Assembly (NCBI GenBank): GCA_963675135.1
Contig: OY776120.1
Coordinates: 61,128,063 to 61,192,062 of the forward strand
Source of the DNA: Galeopsis tetrahit
Lineage: Eukaryota; Streptophyta; Magnoliopsida; Lamiales; Lamiaceae
Length of the DNA stretch: 64,000 nt
Direction: 5' to 3'
In this document: piece after piece, positions 45,101-60,418 of the stretch
How positions within the stretch are numbered: position 1 is the first letter of the stretch
How the letters are laid out: each line of letters opens with the position of its first letter
Made by a program: the position numbers and the translations under genes
Notes under the pieces: model-generated
Seen by the model: the letters and a program-made list of their open reading frames with translations, nothing else
Told to the model about the DNA's origin: nothing
The model's database searches: none

Positions 45101-46985
45101 TTTGGAGCTACACTAAAAACGGCATATTCTCGGTGAAGTCAGCGTATTTCTTGGCCGTCAAACACTTCTTCAAATGTGCCACTGATCTCCCATCTCCAAG
45201 CCGTCCGAACATAATTTGGAAATCATTGTGGCACATTGATATCCCCCCATCCATCCGCCACTTTGCATGGCGAATAGGGTTGGCAACGGGGCGGGTATGG
45301 GACGGGTATGGTCTGTCCCAGGACCCGCCCCGCCAAATTTTTTAATACCCGTTACCCGCCCCGCATCAAAACCCGCCTAAACCCGCCCCGTCCCGTGAAC
45401 CCGGCGGGTAGACCCGCCCCGACCCGCCATCTTCTTTTTTTTTAAATCTTTTATTTTCCTTCTTCAATTAAACACCATCTATTTAAGAAAAAAAATTAGT
45501 ATAAGTGTGTTATAATATTCAAAATTAAATTAGTTAATTAGATGGTAAGCATCGATTTCCAAGGCTCCAACAATGGAAAGTTTATGTAACAATTACATAT
45601 TAAAAAAATTGGAGAGTCTATTTAATTAAAAATCTGTAATTAAACAATTTGAGGAATTTATTTAACAATTTGTGCAACATTTGCAAATAACTGAAATAAG
45701 GCAAAAAAATTACTACATCATATTTCAATCCATTCAAAATTTGGGGAGTATATCAACAATCTACAGAAGCAGTGAAATTAGAAGGAAAGTATATATAGTA
45801 ACAGTATACTGATAATAAATATACATATATATATCATATATATATATTATATATATATATTCTTTTAATATATATCTATACGGGTCGAGTTCGGGTATAT
45901 ATAAAACCATTACCCGTCCCATACCGGCCGGGTATTGTTTGACCGGGTATTTACCCGACCCGGGACCCATTTGACTGGGTATTTACCCGCCCCGTGAGGG
46001 CCGGTTTCATGCGGGTCCGGGTTTATACCCGTCCCATTGTCAACCCTAATGGCGAACATGCACAGACACCCTCCCGTCGTGTGTCAATCTCAAAAAACAA
46101 AACCTATCCTCGGAAATCATTTGTCCGAGGTGTGGCAACGAAGAGGAGTCAACGGCTCATATTATTTTTCGATGCCCTATTGTTGTTCACACATGGGGTC
46201 AGAGCCCGATCCGACTGCTACCTACCTATGCGGACCAGAACTTCAAAGACTTATGCTCCTTTATGTTGGATCATCTCCCACGTGAAGGTAGCTCCCTCTT
46301 CTTGATAATCACTTGGCATATGTGGAAGGCTAGGAACAAAGCAATATTTGATGAATTTCTCACAGACCCTAGAGACACTGTTCAGAGGTCACTTGAGCTT
46401 TTCCAGGAGATTCGATCCCGAAGATGTGAACTGCTGAACAACCAAGGGATTGATAGACAAAAAAAGAGATGGAGTCCCCCTCCTAAAGGTACCCTCAAGC
46501 TCAATTCAGATGCTGCAAACTTTGGTAATGGACAAGCGGGGTTCGGCTTTGTTATCCGAAATGACTCGTGTGAGGTTGTGATGTCTGGGGCGACGAGTGT
46601 CTGGGCGAATGGAAGCAGCACTGTGCTGGAAGCTCTGGCTCTTCGTTTTGCTCTTCGTCGGGCTGTCGAGGTGGGCTTCACCAACTTGATCATTGAATCT
46701 GATTCTGAGATCCTGGTTAACTCCCTTCAGAAGAATATCCTCACTGACCCTTACTCTGATATTGTAGTAGACGACATTAGAGCTTTGAATAGTTTTTGTG
46801 AGGGCTTTGTTTTTGTTGCAATTAAAAGAGAGGTTAACTCAGTAGCCCATGCTCTAGCACACTTAGGAACTGAGATTGGTTTTGATAAAATCTGGATTGG
46901 GGACCCCTCTCCTTTGCTGTATGAGAGCCATTCAAAATTATGTAAGGCTTTTGCCTACCCATTATTAATAGAATCCTCACGTTGA
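42173..46985 (+). pseudogene. LINE ORF2: endonuclease, RT, zf-RVT, RNase H
   Basis: The start MIVLSWNCRGLGNQ is the typical AP-endonuclease opening; LMETKL, GDFNE and YSDHNPI follow through 42900. RT includes FRPISLCNVIFRVISKVIAN, LRQGDPISPYLFLL and the catalytic FFADDSILF near 44125. The zf-RVT region holds VWSYTKNGIFSVKSAY and IICPRCGNEEES. RNase H (46490-46880) holds LNSDAANF, LEALALRFALRRA, ESDSEILV and REVNSVAHALAH. Stops and frameshifts occur at several points (for example near 42485, 43452, 43727 and 44648), and hAT 4 splits the zf-RVT region. Confidence 0.9.
45275..46048. mobile_element. hAT-like element 4, 774 bp, with perfect TSD
   Basis: The ends are TAGGGTTGGCAACGGGG and CCATTGTCAACCCTA. 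The 8-bp duplication ATGGCGAA is perfect (45267-45274 and 46049-46056). The arms are GC-rich runs of ACCCGCCCCG/GGCGGGTATGG around an AT-rich core. The family is the same as hAT 2, inverted. It interrupts the LINE zf-RVT region, and removing it with one target copy joins the LINE frame across the gap. Confidence 0.95.
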
Positions 46986-47019
46986 CCGTCAAAAAAAAAA
47001 AAAACATCCTTCTCTTTCA

Positions 47020-48210
47020 TAACACGCAAAACAGTGTTACGCCCCTAATGTGATATGGATAAATAAGCATTTAGGTTTCCCGCTGCATGACTAACTCATT
47101 ACGAGTCTAGAGTTTGACTCTATTTTCGTAAGACGTTATTGCCCCGTACTCCAGTGTAATATGGATCATGGCAACGACTTTAGAGTCTTCCGTCCGTTGC
47201 ACTACGAAACAGAAACTATCGACAAATCACAGACAAGTATCCGAAACTTTCGATTTGACTCTAATGCAGGAACTAGAACTCTAGAATTCTAAGTATTCAT
47301 ATATAGTTTTAACTTTTAACTCAAGTTTCGAAACTCGTGTTTTAAACACATTAACAAATTATTCAAATGACCAATGTAGGGGGTTCTATTTATAAACTTT
47401 CAATAGTCTTCGGATGATAGTTGTGACTCCTCAAATTAAACTCATTTTTTTTTTTCAAAAGTTACAACCTTTAAAAATAAGTAACTATTCACCAAAAAGT
47501 ATGTCTCTTAAAATTCCAAAAGATACAACCTTTGAAATAATTAGTTATTCACCAAAAGACATGATATTTTATGTCTATAAGTCACAATTCATTACTATTA
47601 CCATAATAAATTTATAAAAAAATATATTTTATTCATTACTATTTACCAACTTCTCATTGACCCAAAATTTAATTTTAAAAAATCAAATCAACTAAATCAA
47701 TTTATACAAAATCAATTATAAAATTATCACTTAATATTTTATAAAATATTGTCAAAATCACATTTTCCAACAAAATCAGGGAAGAATGAGAATGGTAGCC
47801 TAAAGTATTCATAATAGCAAAATTTATAAGAAATATGATTTGAAAACATTTTGCAGAATTAAGTGTTTTGTGATGAATGGAATCGTGGTTAGTCATAAAG
47901 GAAACGTGCTTTCCACTACTCTAAATCGCGTCCCGTTTTTTCTTTTCCTTGTTGCAATAAACCCAATAATTACATCATTCATGTGGACAGCGTGTCCTTA
48001 TCTGTCCCTCCTTAAATTTATCAACTCATTAACTAATTTAGTATACTATTTTATTATTATTATTATTATAGAGTACACTATGTCACTATCTTACTCCTTC
48101 AATCTTAAAACATTATTTATTGTGTAATTTTTATTTTTTAAAATTTTATATATAACTTTTAAATATATTACAGTATTATTTAAATATTCTTAAAATAAAA
48201 AAAAATTATA
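47020..48210. other. AT-rich intergenic region after the LINE
   Basis: No gene supported. It contains a diverged pair of about 61 bp at 47458-47575 (ACAACCTTT, ATTCACCAAAA) and the second copy of the 130-bp dispersed repeat (47647-47772). Confidence 0.5.
47647..47772 (+). repeat. Dispersed repeat, copy 2 (pairs with 37656-37784)
   Basis: Same order of motifs as copy 1, ending CATTTTCCAACA. A possible LTR end. Confidence 0.65.
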
Positions 48211-48496
48211 CTCCCTCTGTCCCATACTTGAAGCTACAAACCAAATTGACACGGGTTTTAATAAATGAGTTGTTTATTAGTATTGTGTAAGATAAAGTGG
48301 GGGTAGTAAAGACTTTTCAACTTTATAAATAGTAATAAAGTTACTTTTTAGTGTAATAAAGTAGTGGCATTTGTTGTAATATTGTGATGTTTTAAGGAGA
48401 GTGTTTAAAAGTTTTTTTGCTATTTTAGGTAATGTAGCTTCAAGTATGAGACGCCCAAAATGGTAAAATGTAGCTTCAAGTATGGGACGGAGGGAG
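48211..48496. mobile_element. Stowaway-type MITE, 286 bp
   Basis: CTCCCTCTGTCCCATACTTG at the left and CAAGTATGGGACGGAGGGAG at the right are inverted repeats, with TA on both sides. Tc1/mariner-derived and non-coding. Confidence 0.92.
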
Positions 48497-49190
48497 TACG
48501 TGACAATAATTTTACTATTTACTCCATTAATTATGAGTAATTTTAATATTATACACATTTTTATATAATTGCAGATCTTATATAAATGAAAATCAACCTA
48601 AAAGCCATAAGAACAAACAAACCATGAGTACTGAAACATAATTTTGGGAAGCAGTAATATGAAATGCCTAACACTTTAGATATAATTTTAAAAAATTTAA
48701 TTCATGATTTTGGGTGACGCAACAAATAAAAAATGTCCTGTCGGACATTAATCCTTTCTCGTTCTCAATTCATATCTGAATTTTCTATTTCAATTTTTTT
48801 TTATATGTTTCACATAAATTTCTCATTATATTTTTACCATATTATTTTATTTTTATATATAAATTTTTTAATTTTAAAATTAGTCTTCTATATTTAAAAA
48901 TTTTAATATTTTAGTCATTTTATTAACAAACATAGATTACTTTTTGGCTGAATTAAAAATGAACAGTTACAATTGGACATTGTTTGATCGTGTAAGTGAT
49001 GATTGGCACTAAAAAATAATTGACTTTTTTTTTTTTGAAGTCACAAAATAATTGATTTTAAATGATAGAAATCTTGTCATTATATTTTTTCTAGCTAAAA
49101 ATTTTTAATGACAGAAATTAATCTTTAGTGACAGATCCTGTTATTAATTCTCAATCTTTTATCACTAAAGACTTTTAACTAGAGATGACG
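48497..49190. other. AT-rich intergenic, no gene seen
   Basis: Strong A/T bias, only short frames and no clear repeats. Confidence 0.5.
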
Positions 49191-49336
49191 AAATATTGGT
49201 ATCGATGAAAATATCGTTATTCTAAATTTACGTATATCGATGGAAATATCGATATTAAATATTGATATCGGTAAAAGTTAGAAAATTGATGAAAATTTTA
49301 TGTGAAATTAATATATAAGATTATAAATGTATTCAT

Positions 49337-49576
49337 GTACTCCTCCTACTCAAAATGCATATCACTTTAAATCAAGACACACGTATTAAGAAACATAGTA
49401 ATTTCTTATATACCCTAAATTAATTGTTCTAGAATATTAAATTAGATATTAAAATTATTACTATCTAAATTATTTTTAATGAGTTTAAAGTAATTTTGAA
49501 AGAAACGTAACGATATATAAATCGTAAATAATTTGAATAACAAGAATATCATTTAATTTGAATGGAAGGAAGTATG
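49337..49576. mobile_element. Decayed Stowaway-like MITE
   Basis: CTCCTCCTACTCAAAATGCA at the left and TTGAATGGAAGGAAGTA at the right are degenerate inverted repeats of the CTCCCTCCGT type. Confidence 0.45.
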
Positions 49577-50338
49577 AGATAGTTTAATAATATTTTTTAG
49601 TCAAAATTTTCATTTACATATAATTTAATAATAGCACACAATATGGTCATTCGTTATTATTCTATAACAATGTAATAAATAATCAATGTTTCAAATATTA
49701 TTATTACGTTAAATGTCATTATTTATTTTTAAATTTTTAAAAAAAAAAAGACAAAACTTTTATGAAATATTGTGGTACGGTGAAATATGTCCAAATAGCT
49801 ATTTAAATCTGCCTCATCATACATACCCAATTTGCATTCCCTATTTTATGAGTTCGTGCCCTATTTTTTTTTTTAAAAAAATAGACACTCTTTATATTGG
49901 ATGGTCACAATTATTTGTCCCCCTATTTTATGAGTTAGAACTAGAAGGACCATCTTTCTAAAACTTAAATTGGCATTTGACATATTTTTAACGTTTTTTA
50001 TTTTACTAAAAAATACAAGAACATAAAATTAATAATGAATAAGATAAAATCATATGTGGATCTGTTAACTATTGATTGTTATGTATTTTGTAATTTTAGG
50101 GATGAACTATTCAAGATGTGTGATTTAAATCTATATATTTTTTTTTTGGATGAACTAAGTATTTTATTCACGCGGTAATGACATTTTATTCATACAATAA
50201 CACATCTTTCTCTATAAAGTAATATACTTGTATTTATATACACAATTTTCAATACCGTGTTACTTTAAGGACAAATATGTGTTACTCAAAAGTAAATTAT
50301 GTGTTATTTGTCCTTACAGTAACACATATTGTCCCGTA

Positions 50339-50499
50339 CAGTAACATATAATTATTTTTATAGTAACACAGACTTGGAACCCGTTTTTTTGTTTGTCTTT
50401 TGAGTGATTTTTTTTAAACAGTAACATATAATTACCTTTATAGTAACACGGATTTGGAACCCGTTTTTCTGTTTGTCTTTTGAGTGATTTTTTTTAAAG
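50339..50499 (+). repeat. Tandem repeat of about 80 bp with AGTAACAC motifs
   Basis: CAGTAACATATAATTA with the following GGAACCCGTTTTT and GTCTTTTGAGTGATTTT occurs at about 50339 and 50419. A third, diverged copy begins at 51455 just after hAT 6, so the insertion split the array. Confidence 0.8.
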
Positions 50500-50634
50500 A
50501 TCTGTTTGATTTGCTATGACTTGCAATCTGCAAGTTTTTTTTAACCTTCCTTAAATTAATTGTACTCATATTTCATGTGAAAAATCAAGTTATGTGTTAT
50601 TTATACTTACAGTAATACATATTTGTCAGTAACA

Positions 50635-51454
50635 CAATGGCGTGGGGTCCAGAGGGGGCATTGGGCCCCCAAGAATTTTTTATTTTTTTATTATATATAT
50701 TTAATTGCTTTTTTTAAAAAAAATTATTTTAAAATTTATTAGTCTTGCAAGTCAGGTAATATATAAAAATTCTTAAATTTCAATGATAGAAGATAATTAT
50801 TAAATCATTAAGTACTTAAATTATTTAAATATATTGTCTAAATTTTTGCTCCTGAGCATTAAAGTATTATTGAGAGTTTTTTGGACCGTTAATCTTGTCT
50901 GTTTTCAAGTTTTTGCATTTATATTTAGAAATGATATGTATAAATTATAAGAGTGCCTAGTAATATTCGAATATATATTTTAAGATATTTATGTTCAACG
51001 TACTAATAAAATATTTTAAAATGTGGACGAATGATGAAGGTTAGAACATAATTAAAGAGAGAAAATTATTTTTTATGATATTAATATCACTGTTTCGCCT
51101 CTTAAAAGTCAAAACAATTATTTTTTTCTCTATAACATAACGAAAGTCGATATGTTTAATTTAAAATGATTAAATGAAATATATTCATAATCAGTTTTAC
51201 AATTTTGGTTGTCCCAATCAAAATGATTCATTTTCTAAAATGTCCAACATCTCACTATCTCTCTACCTTTTCTCGTTTCTATCTCTTGCTACATTTATCA
51301 TTTTTCACCAACTTAATATCATTTTAATACTATTTTTTTTTTAATTTGGGTAAAAAGAAAATTGGTCAATTATAGAGGAACGGATAGAGTATTATCTAGT
51401 CTTTATATTAATGTTAATCGGACCCCCTACCAAAATTTTATGGCTTCGTCACTG
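50635..51454. mobile_element. hAT-like element 6, 820 bp, with TSD
   Basis: The left end CAATGGCGTGGGGTCC and right end GGCTTCGTCACTG are imperfect inverted repeats of the CAGTGRCG type. The 8-bp duplication CAGTAACA is perfect (50627-50634 and 51455-51462). A decayed Stowaway-like stretch lies near 51206-51392. No transposase. Confidence 0.8.
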
Positions 51455-52024
51455 CAGTAACATCTAATTACTTCATATTAACACAGACCTAGAACCCATT
51501 TTTCTGTTACCTTCTTATGTAGTGACTTTTGCACGATTTTTTTAAAAAGATTTATTTGACCCCGCAAACTTTTGACCCTTTCTTAAATATACTACTAATA
51601 TTTCACATGAAATATTTCATATAAGTGTTCCTTAAAAAAATAGTGAGTGTATAAATGAGTGATATTTGTGTGTACCAGTTACATGTGACATCCACTTGAT
51701 CCAATTTTTTAAATGAGTAAATGTTATCTATGAGTTATGATAAATACAGTATAATATTAGTTTAAATATAAAATAATATTAGTTCAAATACAATATAGTA
51801 TAAGCTCACATATTGTATAGTATTAGTTCAAATGTAACAAATTACACGTACTTATATTTTCACGAAATATCATGATATTTGATACGTTTTGAACTAATAT
51901 TCATAACGATATATCCTAATATTTTACGGAGGTTTTTTCCAAAATCTCATTTTAATGAATTATCGTATCAGTACCTTAAAAAATCGAAATTTCAACGAAA
52001 TATTTCGAAATCTTCGTCCTTAGT

Positions 52025-53072
52025 AGAGGAAAGGCGGTCTGAAACCGTCTAACTAACCATTTGGATTATGATTAAATAAAAGAAAAGAAAGAATAAACGT
52101 TATAGGATGGTGACAGAACAAATATTCGGTTCCACCGAAAAAGATAAAAAAAAAGGTTTGAGGAGGAAAGAATAAAACTACTTGGATTCCTTCTTCCTTG
52201 TTGTATTCATTCACGTTCGAAAATTCCACTTTGTGGTGGACCCCATTTCATGGTGAATACTTGAAAAGAAAAAAGGAGATAAAGAAATAATGTACTACTC
52301 CTACTTTATAGTAACATATAAAATAATTCATAAAATTAAATACTTTAAAATATAATAAAATAATGTGATGGATAAAAGTATTAGTAAGTGCATCAAATTA
52401 TTTGCTTATCTTTTTCATTCGTTTCAATGTTAATTATAGAATTACTAAAAATAATAATGTATATATTATTTGAAAGGAATAGCCGCATTTTAACACTATA
52501 TTAAAATTCAAATAAGGAAGATGATGTAATGATATTTTGATCGGATCAAAATTCCAAAGTAGAGTAGGCGTTATATTGAAAGAGGTAGAGACGACGAGGT
52601 GTACATTTCTTCAATCATATTAATTTCACTCTTATACCTAGTTATATAGTATGACTGATTTATTGACAAAAAGAAATTCAGAGCAAACGACCAAGAATAA
52701 TCGTTGGATTTTTTTTAGAATAATTTTTTCAAATTTAATTGTTCATATGAGTTGACTTTGATTGTAAAATTGAAGCCTTACCAAATTGTATGGATGTGTT
52801 AGGTTGATTTAATCTGTTTTAATGATAATGTCACTTTCCTTTACAAAATAAAAATAATATGAAAATCCGATCACATTGTAATGCCGCGTTCATGTTAACA
52901 ATTAGCCTGCGAATTCGTCGTCTTTAATCAGCATTTCTGATTCTTTCTTCAATTGAATTTTCCCTCAAATCCCCTTTTAAACCCTCCTTCATTCATGCTC
53001 TGATCCAACTCTTATCGCACCAGAATTTCCATCTATCCGCCATTTTTACTCTCGGCAGATTTGTTGTTAGAA
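52025..53072 (+). other. Upstream region and 5' UTR of the CDPK gene
   Basis: AT-rich and without a supported gene. The last 150 bases are pyrimidine-rich (TCTTTCTTCAATTG, CCTCCTTCATTC), as plant 5' UTRs often are. I cannot fix a transcription start or TATA box with confidence. Confidence 0.5.
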
Positions 53073-56965
<3,893 letters not shown>

Positions 56966-58732
56966 AGTGTTGGCAATCCTAATTATTTTGGTTGATGATC
57001 CTTGAAAAGATTGTGGTTCCATTTTCTTTATTTTCTTTTCAATTATACGAGGAAGGCCGTTTTTTTCTTTTTACAAACTACACTACATTGGTGTCGGGGA
57101 TGGGAATGCGTATGAGAATGAGAATGAGAATGCAAAGGACAAAAATGAGTTGTACCAATCTTTGCAGACTAATTGTGGAAATGCGATCCCAAATTAAGAA
57201 TGAAAATGACAAATTCTTGTGCATTTTGTTTACATATTCATAATTTTTTTTTTTTTTTGCTCATGTTTTCTTTGTTAACTGTGAAACTTGCGAGTTACGA
57301 TACATTGATGGAGACTGATTCTCCAATTTTTTGTTGAATTTTGAACATTGTTGCTGTTTTCACAATTCTCCTGAGTTCAATTCTGGTGGTTATTTTAATG
57401 GTGGCATCAATCCAACCTAAAATAATACCAGTATATTTTTTTCAATCATTTGTTGATTACATATTATTTATAATCCATTTTTATTACATTTAAAATGGGT
57501 AAGAAATATACAAAAGTTTTTAATTATAGTAAGAAAAATAACAAAAATTGTCTTACAATTAAAATGAGCTAGGAAGTAGGAACTCAATAACAAAATAGAA
57601 ATTACAAATGTTGAATACCAAATTGAAAAGAAATAAATTAGACTATAAAAAATATTATATATATATATATGTTTTAGTAAGAAAAGAGAGAACTTCAAAT
57701 TATGTTTCAAAGTATATAAATTTTGAACTATATTTATAGAGAATTGAAAATTACGAATTCTGATTATAAAAAAAAAATAAAAAAATTAACCTCTGAATTT
57801 ACTGAAATATATCCACATATCTAATCCAAATATGTATCCCCACCAGTCAAAAACTTGTTAGTTGTCCCTCTCTCTCTTTTTAGGGTAAGACTTTGGTTGT
57901 GACACTCGGTTTACCAACTAACCTGTGTCATGAATCATGATATTCAACCTCTTTTTTCTCTCGTCTTTTTATGCATTGAGCTGAATTGGATCACTAATAA
58001 GGAAAATAGTGCAGCCATCACTTATGCAAATGGTGCACAATTAATATTATTCAATGGAAATCATTAATATTATTTAGTAAAAATAGTTGATACTAATCAA
58101 TTAATATTATTTAATAAAATAACTAATACAGAGTATCATTTTAAACTGTATTTAATTGTAAACAGTCTGCAACTTGTGCATAGAATTATTCGTGCACCAA
58201 TAAAGCAAGCAAGTCATAAAGCCCTTGACAAGGGCGGCCACAATTTAATTTAATTAAAAAAATTCATCTCTTTTAAAAATGTTAACAAAGTAATGGGTTA
58301 ATTCAAATTAGGGTGATTAACTCAAGAGTTGGTTTTAGTTAATTTTTCGGCCGAATCAAATTAACTAAATTGTGTTTATACAAAACTAAAAACTGAATCG
58401 AATTTCAGAGAAATCAAATTGAATTTTACAGTATGAGCATATATATGTGCAGGTATGTCCAATCTTTGACCATATAAAATGTTGGACGAATCTTGAATAA
58501 TATGATTGGAGAAAACATGTTATTTTAACATTTGACTTAATGATTGAAAAATAATGTCTTGTTTTTTGGAAGGACTTGTGTGAAAATCATTTATGTGTAC
58601 TTATGTGTAAAATGGTGTAAAGCCCACAAAATCTACATATATTAAGTAAATTACAATTTTCGCGGGTCAGCCCGTTTTGGACAGATCATAACAGTGTAAA
58701 CAAATCTATAGCGAAACGGTTATAATTATTCT
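56966..58732 (+). other. CDPK 3' UTR and following AT-rich intergenic DNA
   Basis: The 3' UTR probably runs to about 57240, where a long T-run begins. It includes a short GAGAATGAGAATGAGAATG repeat near 57110-57130. The rest to 58732 is AT-rich with no gene seen. Confidence 0.5.
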
Positions 58733-58812
58733 TAGTAATTGTTTTAGCCTAGTGGTAGAAGTTTATATATTTTACCCTCTTGACCAGGGTTCGAATTCCA
58801 TAAACAACATTA
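58733..58812 (+). mobile_element. tRNA-like SINE fragment
   Basis: TAGCCTAGTGGTAGAAG (A-box-like) and GGGTTCGAATTCC (B-box-like) are about 45 bases apart. No cloverleaf or target duplications are seen, so it is a SINE remnant and not a tRNA gene. Confidence 0.5.
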
Positions 58813-59589
58813 TTTTGATTTAGATTTTTATGATAAAAATAAGTACTCCCTCCGTCCCGGAATTGTTTGCACCACTTTATGGGCACGCAAACTAAGAAAA
58901 AGATGTAATGAGTGGAGTGAAAGATGTAATGAGTGGAGTGTTGAGGGGTAATTTTGTAAAGTTATATGGATAAAGTAAAAAGGTGATTGGATTGAGGGTA
59001 TAAGAAAAAGATGTAATGAGTTGATTGGATTGAGGGTATAAGAAAAAGATGTAATGAGTGGAGTGTTGAGGGGTAATTTTGTAAAGTTATATGGATAAAG
59101 TAAAAAGGTGATTGGATTGAGGGTATAAGAAAAAGATGTAATGAGTGGAGTGTTGAGGGGTAATTTTGTAAAGTTATATGGATAAAGTAAAAAGGTGATT
59201 GGATTGAGGGTAAAAGTAATGGCATTTTGATTTAGATTTTTATGATAAAAATAAGTACTCCCTCCGTCCCGGAATTGTTTGCACCACTTTATGGGCACGC
59301 AAACTAAGAAAAAGATGTAATGAGTGGAGTGTTGAGGGGTAATTTTGTAAAGTTATATGGATAAAGTAAAAAGGTGATTGGATTGAGGGTATAAGAAAAA
59401 GATGTAATGAGTGGAGTAATGAGTGGAGTGTTGAGGGGTAATTTTGTAAAGTTATATGGATAAAGTAAAAAGGTGATTGGATTGAGGGTATAAGAAAAAG
59501 ATGTAATGAGTGGAGTGTTGAGGGGTAATTTTGTAAAGTTATATGGATAAAGTAAAAAGGTGATTGGATTGAGGGTAAAAGTAATGGCA
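58812..59589 (+). repeat. Tandem segmental duplication spanning a Stowaway end
   Basis: Unit 1 (58812-59223) and unit 2 (59224-59589) both start ATTTTGATTTAGATTTTTAT and end GGTAAAAGTAATGGC. Each unit holds several copies of a roughly 88-base block (GTGTTGAGGGGTAATTTTG), so unit lengths differ. Confidence 0.9.
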
Positions 59590-59714
59590 TTTTGTGTAAA
59601 TATGTGAATATTGTGAGGGTGAGGTTTAAAAAAATGTTTCCTTTTTGGGAAGTGCAAACAATTGTGGAACGGACGAATAAGGAAAGAGTGCAAACAATTG
59701 TGGGATAGAGGGAG
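58846..59714. mobile_element. Stowaway-type MITE expanded by internal duplication
   Basis: The left end CTCCCTCCGTCCCGGAATTG occurs twice (58846 and 59258). The single right end, GGGATAGAGGGAG at 59702-59714, is followed by TA. The intact version would be 59258-59714 (457 bp); the 412-bp part before it is a duplicate. Confidence 0.88.
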
Positions 59715-59893
59715 TATCACTTTTCTCAAACACTTTTCTTTCCTTTTAAATTAATTTTTTTCCTTTTTTTTTTCCTTTTTTTTCCTTTTTTTTTTTACTC
59801 CGACTCATTATTTTGCATACAAGTAACAAACAAAATACCAACACATACATTAATACACAATACACAAAAAAATTAAGATAGTACACACAAAAT

Positions 59894-60410
59894 CAGTGAC
59901 GGACCCAGAAATTTTCGGTAGGGGGGCCCGATTAACATTATTATAAAAATAAAAAAAATATGTATTCATTATTTTCATCAAAATTTCACATTATAAAATT
60001 GTCAATACGTCACATTTCATTAAATTAAATTGATCGGATAAGTTGATTTTTGCTATGTTTTGGTACAAGTTAATACTCCCTCCGTCCCGTGATAACTTGC
60101 ACATTTTAACCGATTCACTTTAAAAAACAATTGAATTTAGTAGTGTAGAGTCAAATAAGAAAGCGTATTTTAAATGATTTGATAAGGTGCGAGGAGAGTT
60201 TAGTAGGATGTAAAATATATTTAGTGAAATTTAGGATAAAATGAGTGACGATTTTAAAATAAAATGATGTTCAGATATATATTAATTTTATGGATTATTT
60301 TTATATTAGAAATGTGCAAATAATTATAAAATAGAGTATTAATTTTAATATGTGTGAAATTACCAAAATACCCCTAACAAATTTACAAAATTCACTTAGG
60401 TCCGTCACTG
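59894..60410. mobile_element. hAT-like element 7, 517 bp, with perfect TSD
   Basis: The ends are CAGTGACGGACC and GGTCCGTCACTG, perfect 12-bp inverted repeats. The 8-bp duplication CACAAAAT is at 59886-59893 and 60411-60418. A Stowaway is nested inside. No transposase. Confidence 0.93.
60076..60336. mobile_element. Stowaway-type MITE nested in hAT 7
   Basis: CTCCCTCCGTCCCGTGATAA follows TA at 60074-60075; the right end is degenerate (AAATAGAG then TA). Non-coding. Confidence 0.7.
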
Positions 60411-60418
60411 CACAAAAT

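Larger units (their letters stand above)
40006..47003 (+). mobile_element. L1-type LINE, apparently full length
   Basis: A pyrimidine-rich 5' region with a (CT)n tract is followed by ORF1 (40505-42137), ORF2 (42173-46985) and a poly(A) tail (46991-47003). 16-bp target duplications flank it (39990-40005, 47004-47019). Without the inserted hAT 4 it is about 6.2 kb, a usual length for plant L1 elements. Both ORFs carry several stops and frameshifts, so it cannot move by itself. Confidence 0.88.
49191..52024. mobile_element. Candidate old hAT-like element with nested repeats
   Basis: TAGAGATGACGAAATATTGG and ATCGATGAAAATATCG at the left resemble the complement of the right end (CGAAATATTTCGAAATC, TTCGTCCTTA). 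Such ATATCGATATCG arms occur in a known style of plant hAT elements. I could not find the 8-bp duplication, so the limits are uncertain. Inside are a decayed Stowaway, AGTAACAC repeats and hAT 6. Confidence 0.35.

Noticed and set aside
45775..45970. 69-codon - strand ORF with YIYIIYIYDIYMYIYY
   Set aside because: Translation of the AT-rich core of hAT 4.
58828..59729. Long - strand ORFs with repeated NPITFLLYPYNFTKLPLNTP peptide
   Set aside because: They are translations of the Stowaway tandem duplications, not a protein; the same bases repeat at DNA level.
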